Below are positions 16,897 through 25,116 of a stretch of DNA of 64,000 bases, piece by piece. How positions within the stretch are numbered: position 1 is the stretch's first letter; the number at the start of each line of letters is the position of its first letter. Made by a program: the position numbers and the translations under genes. The stretch covers positions 496,001-560,000 of the forward strand of contig NZ_JABWGV010000002.1 of assembly GCF_013370205.1 (NCBI RefSeq), written 5' to 3'. The stretch is from Qipengyuania atrilutea. GTDB taxonomy: Bacteria; Pseudomonadota; Alphaproteobacteria; Sphingomonadales; Sphingomonadaceae. Below the pieces are notes generated by a model. That model was not told where the DNA came from and ran no database searches. It saw nothing but the letters and a program-made list of their open reading frames with translations.

Positions 16897-17565
16897 TCAG
16901 TTTGTGGCGGCGGTCTTGCGCCCTTTCGGCTTTTCCAGGACCTTCTTGCGGAAGCTGCACAAGTCGACCACGGCGCACCTCCAGCATTCGGGCGTGCGCG
17001 CTTTGCAGACATAGCGGCCGTGCAGGATAAGCAAGTGATGTGCGCCTAGACGGAAGGGCTGCGGCACGCGTTTTTCCAGCTTCGCCTCGACCTGCTCCGG
17101 CGTTTTGCCTTTCGCCACGCCGGTGCGGTTGCCGACACGGAAGATGTGCGTATCGACCGCGAAGGCTTCCTGTCCGAACCAGCAGTTGAGCACGACGTTC
17201 GCAGTCTTGCGGCCAACGCCGGGCAATCGCACGAGGTCCTCGCGGGTGTCCGGAACCTCGCTGCCGTATTCGTCCACCAGCAGCTGCGACAGCGCAATGA
17301 CGTTCTTCGCTTTCGAGTTGAACAGGCCGATGGTCTTGATGTGCTTCTTGAGGCCCTCTTCGCCCAACCCCAGCATCTGCTCCGGCGTCTCGACCTTCGC
17401 GAACAGGCTGCGCGTCGCCTTGTTAACGCCGACGTCGGTCGCCTGCGCCGACAGGGCGACCGCGACCACGAGCTGGTAGGCATTGCCGTATTCGAGTTCG
17501 GTCTCGGGCTCGGGGTTGTCCTCGGCCAGCCGCCGGAAGAACTCGAAAATCTGGTCCTTGGTCAC
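16897..17565 (-). CDS. nth: Endonuclease III
   Basis: A bifunctional DNA glycosylase/AP lyase that removes oxidised pyrimidines. The helix-hairpin-helix LPGVGRKTANVVLN contains the catalytic Lys, FAVDTHIFRV the catalytic Asp, and the C-terminal CKARTPECWRCAVVDLC gives the C-x6-C-x2-C-x5-C [4Fe-4S] ligands. It starts with GTG overlapping the dapB stop as GTGA, indicating coupling to dapB. Two further homologues lie at 47024 and 47724. Confidence 0.96.
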   Translation of the reverse strand: MTKDQIFEFFRRLAEDNPEPETELEYGNAYQLVVAVALSAQATDVGVNKATRSLFAKVETPEQMLGLGEEGLKKHIKTIGLFNSKAKNVIALSQLLVDEYGSEVPDTREDLVRLPGVGRKTANVVLNCWFGQEAFAVDTHIFRVGNRTGVAKGKTPEQVEAKLEKRVPQPFRLGAHHLLILHGRYVCKARTPECWRCAVVDLCSFRKKVLEKPKGRKTAATN

Positions 17566-18293
17566 GTGAGGCCGAGGACGTCGTTCATGGTGTAGCGGCC
17601 CGCGTCGCGTCCGATCAGCCAGTGCGCCGCCTTCACCGCGCCGCGTGCGAAGATCATCCGATTCTCTGCGCTATGAGCGAGGGTGATGCGCTCCTCGTTA
17701 CCTGCAAAGATTACCGAGTGTTCACCCGCCACCGTCCCGCCGCGCAGCGCCGCGAAACCGATCGCGCCCTCGGCCCGCGCACCCGTATGGCCGTCCCGTC
17801 CGCTTTCGGTGTTTTCCCCAAGCTCGATCCCGCGCCCTGCCGCCGCCGCTTCGCCCAGCAGCAATGCCGTGCCCGAGGGCGCATCGACCTTCATCCGGTG
17901 ATGCATCTCGACGATCTCGATATCCCAGTCCGTGCCCAGCCGCCCGGCGGCCTCCCGCACCAGATGAGCGAGCAGCGTCACCCCGAGCGAGGTGTTACCG
18001 GTCTGGAGCACCGGAATGGCCCGCGCCGCATCGTCGATCATTGCGTGATGCTCGGCCGACAGCCCGGTCGTGCCGATGACGAGCGGAATGCCGGCGACCC
18101 GCGCCGCGCCGAGATTGGCGTCGAGCGCTTCAGGCCTCGAGAAGTCGACCAGGACGTCGGCCTCGCTCGCCAGCGGTCCGGCGCTTTCGCCCCGGTCGAC
18201 GCCGCCAGCAATTTCGTGTCCTGCGTCCGCCACAGCCTGCGCCAGCGCCTGTCCCATGCGTCCCTTGCTGCCGATGATGCCGATGCGCGCCAT
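17562..18293 (-). CDS. dapB: 4-hydroxy-tetrahydrodipicolinate reductase
   Basis: DapB reduces 4-hydroxy-tetrahydrodipicolinate with NAD(P)H in lysine/diaminopimelate synthesis. The N-terminal Rossmann motif IGIIGSKGRMGQAL binds cofactor. The E-(I/L)-V-E-M-H-H-R-x-K-V-D-A-P-S-G-T-A signature spans about residues 135 to 152 and includes the catalytic His and Lys. Length (243 aa) is normal. It is first of a two-gene operon with nth and divergent from the sirtuin gene. Confidence 0.96.
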   Translation of the reverse strand: MARIGIIGSKGRMGQALAQAVADAGHEIAGGVDRGESAGPLASEADVLVDFSRPEALDANLGAARVAGIPLVIGTTGLSAEHHAMIDDAARAIPVLQTGNTSLGVTLLAHLVREAAGRLGTDWDIEIVEMHHRMKVDAPSGTALLLGEAAAAGRGIELGENTESGRDGHTGARAEGAIGFAALRGGTVAGEHSVIFAGNEERITLAHSAENRMIFARGAVKAAHWLIGRDAGRYTMNDVLGLT

Positions 18294-18365
18294 TGCCGTT
18301 CCTTATTATCGGAGGCGATCGCCGCACCCCTTTGCTCTGCCCTATCGCTTCGCTACTTGAGGGCA

Positions 18366-19070
18366 ATGAGCGACATTCGCAACATCGTCGTCCTGACCGG
18401 GGCGGGCATATCCGCCGAAAGCGGTATCCAGACCTTTCGCGCCGAGGACGGGCTGTGGGAAGAGCACCGGGTGGAGGACGTCGCGACGCCCGAAGCCTTC
18501 GCTCGCGATCCCGAACTCGTACAGCGTTTCTACGACACGCGGCGTGCGGCCGTCCAGACCAAGCATCCCAATCCCGCGCACGAGGCGCTCGCCCGGCTGG
18601 AGCGCGAGTGGGACGGCTCCCTTCTGATCGTCACGCAGAACATCGACGACCTCCACGAGCGGGCCGGGGCGAAGAACGTGCTGCACATGCACGGGGAGAT
18701 CCTGAACGCGTGGTGCCGCGCCTGCGACGTTCGCTCGAAGTGGACGGGTTCGCTCATTGATGCCCCCGGCTGTCCCGAATGCGGCGAAAGCGCGCTTCGG
18801 CCCGACATCGTCTGGTTCGGCGAAATGCCCTACGAGATGGAGCGCATCTACCGCGCGCTCCATGCAGCCGACCTGTTCGTCAGTATCGGTACGAGTGGCG
18901 CGGTCTATCCCGCCGCCGGATTCGTCTGCGAAGCCGCCGCGGCAGGCGCGCGCACGCTCGAACTCAATCTCGATCGCAGCGAAGGCTCGCACCACTTCGG
19001 CGAAAGCCGGCTCGGGAAGGCAGGCGAACTGGTGCCGCAATGGGTCGACGAAGTACTCGCCGCGCAGTGA
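18366..19070 (+). CDS. cobB: Sir2-family NAD-dependent protein deacylase, CobB-like
   Basis: Sirtuins remove acyl groups from lysines using NAD. The NAD site GAGISAESGIQTFRAEDGLW, catalytic segment TQNIDDLHERAG with HMHGE, and zinc cysteines C-x2-C (CRAC) and C-x2-C (CPEC) are all present. FYDTRR carries the Tyr-x-x-Arg pair that marks class III sirtuins and favours succinyl or malonyl lysine. Start ATG 18366 gives 234 residues; the longer frame overlapping dapB is a shadow extension. Confidence 0.93.
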   Translation: MSDIRNIVVLTGAGISAESGIQTFRAEDGLWEEHRVEDVATPEAFARDPELVQRFYDTRRAAVQTKHPNPAHEALARLEREWDGSLLIVTQNIDDLHERAGAKNVLHMHGEILNAWCRACDVRSKWTGSLIDAPGCPECGESALRPDIVWFGEMPYEMERIYRALHAADLFVSIGTSGAVYPAAGFVCEAAAAGARTLELNLDRSEGSHHFGESRLGKAGELVPQWVDEVLAAQ

Positions 19071-19338
19071 CGACAGGGCCTAGCGGGAGGTGCTTTTCGA
19101 TCCGCGTTAACTATCAAAACCCTCGGTTCGCCTCAAACAGCGCTCAAATCGTCCCCTTGCGGTAGTCCAAACGCCGCACCGTTCATTGACAGGCAAGGGC
19201 TCGCTGAACAGGCAGTCGTTCGATGTCCGCACAGCGCCGGTTTGTGCCGGTCTGCGGGCGGAAGAAGGATTGCGAGGGGTCGCAGTTGCCTGCGGGTAAG
19301 ATGCGCCCGCCAGATGCGAGTATTGAAGGAGTAAGTTA

Positions 19339-20193
19339 ATGACGAATATTGCTAGCAAGGCCAAATTGGCTGTCCTGATCGGAGCCATGGCGCTGCCGAT
19401 GGGCGCGGTTTCCGCTCAGGATGCAGGTACAGTCGGCGAAAATATCGATGTGTACGGCGAGCGGATGCAGGACGGTCCGACGATCGAGGGCGTCATTTCG
19501 GCGCGCCGCGACAACCAGATGCAGGTGACCGCAACCGACGGCACGAGCACTGTGATCACGCTCGACGACAACACCCAGATCCGGGGCAAGGGCGGGTTCC
19601 TCGGCCTCGGCAGCAAGGACCGCGCAGCCGACGCGCTGCTCAACGGCCTTCCCGTAACGGTCGAGACGAAGCAACTCGGCACCGAACTCATCGCCAGCGA
19701 AGTCGACTTCAAGAACGAGGATCAGGAAGTCGCCGCGATGATCCGCAGCGGTACGGCCCAGGGCTTCGCCGAGCAGACCGCTGCGACCGACGCTTTGCGC
19801 AACCGTGTTGCCGACATCGACCAGTACAACGTGAAGGGTACGACGAACGTGTTCTTCGACACCGGCAAGCACCAGCTTTCGGACCGCGCGGAAACCGAGC
19901 TGTGCTCTGCCGCCGCCGAAGCGCAGTCGATGGACAACGCCCTGCTGCTCGTCGTGGGTTACACCGATTCGACCGGCGACTACGACTTCAACCAGCAGCT
20001 CAGCGAAAAGCGCGCGAGCCGTGTGGTGAACTACCTGCAGCAGGCTTGCGGCTGGAAGCCGTACCGGATGCTGACGCCGACGGGCATGGCCGAAGCCGAC
20101 CCGTTGGCGGACAACGAGAGCGAAGCGGGCAAGGCACAGAACCGCCGCGTGGCGGTGAACATCCTCGTCAGCAAGAGCGTCGACGGACTGTAG
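19339..20193 (+). CDS. OmpA-family envelope protein with N-terminal OB-like domain
   Basis: A signal peptide (about 1 to 26, ending VSAQ) is followed by a DUF5666-like beta segment (about 45 to 125) with repeats of the TIEGVISARRDNQMQVT kind. The C-terminal OmpA peptidoglycan-binding domain shows NVFFDTGKHQLSDRAE, VVGYTDSTGDYDFNQQLSEK, and a late NRRVAVNI with the conserved Arg. It probably tethers the outer membrane or a periplasmic complex to peptidoglycan. AGGAG precedes the ATG. A GC-rich terminator follows. Confidence 0.87.
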   Translation: MTNIASKAKLAVLIGAMALPMGAVSAQDAGTVGENIDVYGERMQDGPTIEGVISARRDNQMQVTATDGTSTVITLDDNTQIRGKGGFLGLGSKDRAADALLNGLPVTVETKQLGTELIASEVDFKNEDQEVAAMIRSGTAQGFAEQTAATDALRNRVADIDQYNVKGTTNVFFDTGKHQLSDRAETELCSAAAEAQSMDNALLLVVGYTDSTGDYDFNQQLSEKRASRVVNYLQQACGWKPYRMLTPTGMAEADPLADNESEAGKAQNRRVAVNILVSKSVDGL

Positions 20194-20218
20194 GACGCGC
20201 TGATTGGTTAGTTGAGGA

Positions 20219-20252
20219 CGGGGCGGGCGGCTCGGGTCGCTCGCCCCGTTTT
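20219..20252 (+). terminator. Rho-independent terminator after OmpA-family gene
   Basis: CGGGGCG pairs with CGCCCCG across a GC-rich loop and is followed by TTTT, just before the convergent ThiF-family gene. Confidence 0.8.
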
Positions 20253-21023
20253 CTATTGCGCGCCGCACCCCTTGCACGCCGGGTCTTTCGCGATGCTAAT
20301 GGTGCGCATGCCGGGCTTCATCCCGTCGAGCACGTGGAGGCGGCCCCATTGCGGATTGCCGAAGGCGGCCTTGCCGGCCAGCAGGACCCGGATGGCTTGA
20401 AGTGCAGCGAAGGTACCGACCCAGCCCGCCATCGCGCCAAGCATGCCGTCCTCTGCGCAGGTATCGCAGTCGTCCGCATCGAAGGCATCGCCGACGAAAC
20501 ACCGGTAGCAGGGAACGTCCGGCAGATGCCCGGCGAAGGCCGCGACCTGGCCCTGGAACCTGCCGACTGCGGCTGACAGCAGCGGGATGCCGAGCGCCGT
20601 GCAGGCGTCCGAAACCGCGAGCCTCGTCGAGAAATTGTCGCAGCCGTCGAGCACCAGGTCCATGCCGCCCAGCAGTTCGCCCGCATTGCCCGCGTCGATG
20701 CGCCAGTCGCTGATCGAAACCGACAGGCCGGCGTCGAAATTGGCGAGCCAGCGGCGGGCGGATACCGCCTTGCCGTGGCCGATGTCGCGCTCTGCGAACA
20801 TGGTCTGGCGCTGCAAATTGCTCGCGTCCACGCGGTCGTCGTCGATCAATGCCAGGTGGCCGACCCCCGCCGCCGCCAGATACTGGAGCGCGGGATTACC
20901 GATCCCGCCGATGCCGACGAAGGCAACCTTCATTTCGGCAAGCGCTGCCTGACCCGCGCCGCCGATTTCGGGAAGCACGATATGCCGCGCAAAGCGGTCC
21001 AGGCGGTCGGCGGATATGCTCAT
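20253..21023 (-). CDS. HesA/MoeB/ThiF-family adenylyltransferase
   Basis: E1-like enzymes activate the C-terminus of a ubiquitin-fold sulfur carrier (MoaD or ThiS) with ATP. Nucleotide site FVGIGGIGNPALQYLAAAG, acidic loop ALIDDDRVDASNLQRQ, and zinc cysteine pairs (CYRC near 175 and C-x-x-C at the C-terminus, CKGC) are present. There is no rhodanese domain; length is 256. Whether it serves molybdopterin or thiamine synthesis cannot be told from context, since no moa or thi gene is adjacent. Confidence 0.9.
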   Translation of the reverse strand: MSISADRLDRFARHIVLPEIGGAGQAALAEMKVAFVGIGGIGNPALQYLAAAGVGHLALIDDDRVDASNLQRQTMFAERDIGHGKAVSARRWLANFDAGLSVSISDWRIDAGNAGELLGGMDLVLDGCDNFSTRLAVSDACTALGIPLLSAAVGRFQGQVAAFAGHLPDVPCYRCFVGDAFDADDCDTCAEDGMLGAMAGWVGTFAALQAIRVLLAGKAAFGNPQWGRLHVLDGMKPGMRTISIAKDPACKGCGAQ

Positions 21024-21087
21024 GGAAAGGCTGTCTACAGCCTGTGCGTAGCGTGTCGATATGTGAGTGGCGCCGGGGCGCCTTGGC

Positions 21088-22512
21088 TCAGCTTTCGAGC
21101 TGCCGCAGCAGGCTGCGCACGTCGCCGTCCATATCGGCGTCGCGGGTCCGCAGATCTTCGATCAGCCGCACCGCATGGATGACGGTCGAGTGGTCGCGCC
21201 CGCCGAACTTGCGGCCGATTTCCGGGTAGCTGCGCGGCGTAAGTACCTTGGAGAGATACATCGCTACCTGCCGCGGGCGAACCACGGCGCGCGCGCGGCG
21301 CTTCGAGGACATTTCGCTGCGGTCGATGCGGTAGAACTGGCAGACGGTGCGCTGGATCTCGTCGATGGTGATCCGGCGGCGGTTGGCCGAAAGGATGTCG
21401 GTCAGCTGCTCTTCGGCGAGCTGCAGCGACACTTCCTGCCCCGTCAGCTGCGCGTAGGCGATCAGCTTGTTGAGCCCGCCGACGAGTTCGCGGATGTTGC
21501 GAGTGATCGTGCGCGCGAGGAAGTCGATTACATCGTCCGGCACTTCGAGCGGGGCGAAGCGCGTCAGCTTCGATTCGAGGATCGAGCGGCGCAGTTCGAT
21601 GTCGGCCGCTTGAATGTCGGCGACAAGACCCATCGACAGGCGCGAGAGAAGCCGCGGCTCCACCCCGTCGAGCGCTTGCGGTGCGCGGTCGGCGGCGAAG
21701 ACCAGTCGCTTGCCTTCGGCCAGCAGCGCGTCGATCGTGTAGAGCAGTTCCTCTTGCGCGCTCGCCTTGCCGATGATGAACTGAATATCGTCAACGAGCA
21801 GCAGATCGAAACTTCTGAGGCGCGCCTTGAACTCGATCATCTGGTTCTGCTTCAGCGCCTGGACGAACTCGACCATGAAGCGCTCGGCGCTGCAGTAGAA
21901 GATGCGCGCGCGGGGGTGGGCGTTCAGATAGGAGTGGCCGATCGCGTGGAGCAGGTGCGTCTTGCCCTGACCCGTCGCAGCCTTGAGATAGAGCGGCGAG
22001 AACTGCGGCTGTTCGCTCGCCGACATGCGCTGTGCGGCATTGCAGGCAAGGACATTGGCCTCGCCCGTCACGAAAGCGGCGAAGGTCAGCGACGGGTCGA
22101 GCCCGACCGACGAGACGAAACCTGCGTTGCCCATGTGATCGTTGGCGATGGCGATGACGCCGCCGTGTCCGCCGTCGTTCGCTGCGCGCCGACCGGACGA
22201 AAGCCCGCCTTCCGCGAGGTTGAGCTCGGGCAGCTGCCGCCGTCCCGGATGCACGCTGATACGGACATGGCGCACGTTGCTGCGGGCGATCTTCCACGCG
22301 AGCGACAGGCGGTCCGCGAAGCGGTCCTGGACCCAGTTGGCGCTGAATTCGGTGGGGAGGTAGAGGTCGAGCGTTCCGGTCTCCTCGCAGAAGCCGCCGA
22401 CCTGGATGGGCTTGATCCACTGGCTGTGAAGCTGGTGGCCGAGATCCTTGCGAAGTCCCTGGCTGATATCGGACCAGTCCGCCGCCAGGTTCACCGCTTC
22501 GAGATCTTCCAT
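21088..22512 (-). CDS. dnaA: Chromosomal replication initiator DnaA
   Basis: DnaA opens the origin by binding 9-mer boxes. Domain I (about 1 to 90) has the helical SWI-like core, domain III the P-loop ATGQGKTHLL (first Gly of the loop is Ala, which the general P-loop pattern allows), Walker B LLLVDDIQF, and domain IV ends in VVRPRQVAMYLSKVL and GGRDHSTVIHAVR. Start ATG 22512 is chosen because TGAGGA lies just upstream; ATG 22563 adds 17 residues without such a signal. It is monocistronic here. Confidence 0.97.
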   Translation of the reverse strand: MEDLEAVNLAADWSDISQGLRKDLGHQLHSQWIKPIQVGGFCEETGTLDLYLPTEFSANWVQDRFADRLSLAWKIARSNVRHVRISVHPGRRQLPELNLAEGGLSSGRRAANDGGHGGVIAIANDHMGNAGFVSSVGLDPSLTFAAFVTGEANVLACNAAQRMSASEQPQFSPLYLKAATGQGKTHLLHAIGHSYLNAHPRARIFYCSAERFMVEFVQALKQNQMIEFKARLRSFDLLLVDDIQFIIGKASAQEELLYTIDALLAEGKRLVFAADRAPQALDGVEPRLLSRLSMGLVADIQAADIELRRSILESKLTRFAPLEVPDDVIDFLARTITRNIRELVGGLNKLIAYAQLTGQEVSLQLAEEQLTDILSANRRRITIDEIQRTVCQFYRIDRSEMSSKRRARAVVRPRQVAMYLSKVLTPRSYPEIGRKFGGRDHSTVIHAVRLIEDLRTRDADMDGDVRSLLRQLES

Positions 22513-23099
22513 CAAATCCTCACTTGTCCGCCGCCGTGCTTCAGCAACTGTTTTCTTGACCATATCGCACCCCAAATCTGCCGGCTCGCGGCGCTATCTC
22601 TGGCACCGCTTCAAACCGGTAACCCAGCTCTGCCGACCCACTCCTCCACAAGATGCAGACACAGCACCGCCATACTCCGGAATCGGCTGATTGCCGGGGT
22701 TTTCGGGCTATGTTTGCGATCCTAAAAGACAACCGGTCCCACCCGGTCGATGGTCATTATCTATGAGCGCCGACGGGCTTTGAGCAAGGGTGTAAATTGT
22801 CAAAAATCCGAAATAATCGCCTTGACTCCATGAGACCCGCAGGCGGCCATTTAACCATATGTATAAACCGGTTTTTCGCGTTCCGGATCACGCGAATCGC
22901 GGATAAAACGTGGATTGAGAAAAGTTATAAAACGCGTTTCCCGCGCAGTTGTGCGAACGCACGCAGAACGCGCTCGTAAAACGAAAATGGGCCAGTGCTC
23001 GCGCACTGACCCATTATGATACTTTCGGGGCTCTGAAGAGAACCGCTGGATGCCGAATCGTCCCGCCGTTTCGAACGGAGCGCGAATCGTCCAGTCTGA
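22513..23099. other. Intergenic region between dnaA and rpsT
   Basis: About 590 bases without a supported gene. It holds the dnaA leader, an AT-richer stretch near 22790 to 22960 and the rpsT terminator. I found no cluster of TTATCCACA-type DnaA boxes, so I do not call an origin here. The short ATG frames in it have no family pattern. Confidence 0.7.
22983..23014 (-). terminator. Terminator of rpsT
   Basis: A 12-bp stem with one mismatch and a 4-base loop (22987 to 22998 with 23003 to 23014) is followed on the minus strand by TTTTCGTTTT. Confidence 0.85.
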
Positions 23100-23360
23100 T
23101 TAGAGAGCGGCGACCCGCTTCGACAGGCGCGACATTTTACGCGAGGCGGTATTCTTGTGATAGACGCCGCGGGCTACACCGCGCGCCAGTTCGGGCTGCG
23201 CGTTGCGAAGAGCTTCTTCGGCTTCCTTCTTGTCGCCGCCTTCGATGGCCGTCTCGACCTTCTTGATGAACCCGCGGATACGGCTGCGGCGGGCGGTGTT
23301 GATCGCTTCCCGGTTCTGGTTCCGACGGATGCGCTTCGTTGCTTGCGGCGTATTGGCCAT
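23100..23360 (-). CDS. rpsT: 30S ribosomal protein S20
   Basis: The 86-residue basic helical protein begins [18 protein letters not shown] and contains [22 protein letters not shown]-type ending, the standard S20 sequence. It binds 16S rRNA in the small subunit body. Monocistronic, with its own hairpin terminator about 90 bases downstream. The upstream gap of 145 bases before the mutM stop probably holds its promoter. Confidence 0.97.
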   Translation of the reverse strand: MANTPQATKRIRRNQNREAINTARRSRIRGFIKKVETAIEGGDKKEAEEALRNAQPELARGVARGVYHKNTASRKMSRLSKRVAAL

Positions 23361-23505
23361 GTTCGTCCTTCTATCGGGCCGAAACGTGCGGCCGATCCTT
23401 CATTTGCTCTAATAGGGTGTTCGGCAAGTGACTCGCCGGAAAGCGCGCGCCTTAGCCATCGCGCCTCTCCGGGTCAATGATAAGGTGCGCAAACGCGCGA
23501 TTCAA

Positions 23506-24324
23506 TCACTTTTGGCATTTGGGGCAGAACCACGTGCTGCGCCCGCCCTGAACGATCCGGCGCACCGTTCCCGTATCGCAGCTTTGGCAGGATTCGCCCT
23601 CACGGCCGTAGACGGCGAAGCGGGTGGCGAAATAGCCGAGCTGCCCGTCGGGCTGGGCGTAATCGCGCAAGGTGGAGCCGCCGTCGCGAATGGATTGCTC
23701 CAGCACGCAGCGGATCGCGGGGATCAGGCGGCGCAGCGCCGGGCGCGAGACCTTGCCGCCAGCCTTGCGGGGATGAATGCCGGCCCGGTGGAGGGCTTCG
23801 CAAACATAGATGTTGCCGAGCCCCGCAACGATGCGCTGGTCGAGCAGCAGCAGCTTGATCGCCTGCTTGCGGTCCTTGAGCGCGCGATGGAGATGTTCGG
23901 CATCGAGCGCATCGTGGCCGAGCGGCTCCGGCCCCAGCGCCGAAATCCCCGGCCAATCCTGGACCGCATTCTCGGCGACGAGATCGACCCAGCCGAAGCG
24001 CCGCGCATCGTTGAGCGCGAAGACATGGCCGCCGCTTTCGATAACGAGATGGTCGTGCCGATCCGCGGTTTCGGGGTCGATCCGCCACCTGCCGCTCATA
24101 CCGAGGTGGAAGATCATGGTCTGCTGCCGGTCGGTATGGACGAGGCCGTATTTCGCACGCCGCGAAAGGCCGGTCACACGCGCGCCGGTCAGCATCTGGA
24201 CCAGATCCGGCGGGAAGGGACGGCGCATGTCCGGCCGGTTCACCGCGACGCGGTCGATCCGCTGGCCGTCCAGAAGTCGCGCCAGACCGCGCACGGTTGT
24301 TTCGACTTCGGGAAGTTCCGGCAT
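23506..24324 (-). CDS. mutM: Formamidopyrimidine-DNA glycosylase
   Basis: MutM (Fpg) excises 8-oxoguanine and formamidopyrimidines. The N-terminal PELPEVETTV supplies the Schiff-base proline and catalytic Glu. The C-terminal zinc finger C-x2-C...C-x2-C (CQSC and CPKC) and the Arg of the RIVQGGRSTWFCP segment are intact. Length (272) is usual. It is divergent from ubiE with 57 bases between. Confidence 0.97.
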   Translation of the reverse strand: MPELPEVETTVRGLARLLDGQRIDRVAVNRPDMRRPFPPDLVQMLTGARVTGLSRRAKYGLVHTDRQQTMIFHLGMSGRWRIDPETADRHDHLVIESGGHVFALNDARRFGWVDLVAENAVQDWPGISALGPEPLGHDALDAEHLHRALKDRKQAIKLLLLDQRIVAGLGNIYVCEALHRAGIHPRKAGGKVSRPALRRLIPAIRCVLEQSIRDGGSTLRDYAQPDGQLGYFATRFAVYGREGESCQSCDTGTVRRIVQGGRSTWFCPKCQK

Positions 24325-24381
24325 GCGAAGCTAGGTAAGACCCTTTGCCAGCGTTGCAATTCCTGCCTAAGGCTGGCGCCC

Positions 24382-25113
24382 ATGAAAGACACAGTTTCCT
24401 TCGGCTACGAAGATATCCCGGCGGATGAGAAAACCGGGCGCGTCGGTGCGGTGTTCAGCCAGGTCGCGGCGAAATACGACCTCATGAACGACGCAATGTC
24501 GGGCGGAATGCACCGCCTCTGGAAAGACCGCTTCGTGCGCCGGGTGAAGCCGCAGGTGGACGAGGCGATCCTCGACATGGCGGGGGGAACGGGCGACATC
24601 GCCTTCCGCATGGCGAAGCGCGGCGCGAACGTGACTGTTAGCGACATCAACCAGGACATGCTCGACGTCGGGATCGAACGCGCGATGGAACGCGGTATCG
24701 ACGGGCTCGTCTGGTCGCGCCAGAACGCGGAGGAACTGGCGTTCTCCTCGCGGGTGTTCGACGCCTACACGATTGCCTTCGGCATCCGCAACGTCACTCA
24801 CATCGGCAAAGCGCTGGCAGAGGCACACCGGGTACTGAAGCACGGGGGGCGCTTCTTCTGCCTCGAGTTTTCGAGCACCGAATGGCCCGGCTTCAAGGAC
24901 GTTTACGACGCCTATTCGCACAAGGTCATGCCGAAGATGGGCAAGCTGATCGCGCAGGACGAGGAAAGCTATCGCTATCTCGCCGAATCGATCCGCCGCT
25001 TCCCCAAGATGGCGGAGTTCGAGCGGATGATCGGCGAGGCGGGCTTTACCCAGACGCATGTCGAACCGATCCTCGGCGGCGCCGTCGCCATTCATAGTGG
25101 GTGGAAAATCTAG
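24382..25113 (+). CDS. ubiE: Demethylmenaquinone/ubiquinone C-methyltransferase
   Basis: UbiE methylates the quinone ring using SAM. The start ATG 24382 gives 243 residues beginning MKDTVSFGYEDI. SAM motif I is LDMAGGTGDIAFR; the ubiE signature YDLMNDAMSGGMHRLWK and the late CLEFS and GGAVAIHSGWKI segments are present. The much longer upstream open frame runs across mutM and is a shadow. ubiB follows after 3 bases, so both are one operon for ubiquinone synthesis. Confidence 0.97.
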   Translation: MKDTVSFGYEDIPADEKTGRVGAVFSQVAAKYDLMNDAMSGGMHRLWKDRFVRRVKPQVDEAILDMAGGTGDIAFRMAKRGANVTVSDINQDMLDVGIERAMERGIDGLVWSRQNAEELAFSSRVFDAYTIAFGIRNVTHIGKALAEAHRVLKHGGRFFCLEFSSTEWPGFKDVYDAYSHKVMPKMGKLIAQDEESYRYLAESIRRFPKMAEFERMIGEAGFTQTHVEPILGGAVAIHSGWKI

Positions 25114-25116
25114 CAA

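Noticed and set aside
22576-22980. Possible origin of replication next to dnaA
   Set aside because: There is some AT-rich sequence but no set of DnaA boxes and no repeated 13-mers.
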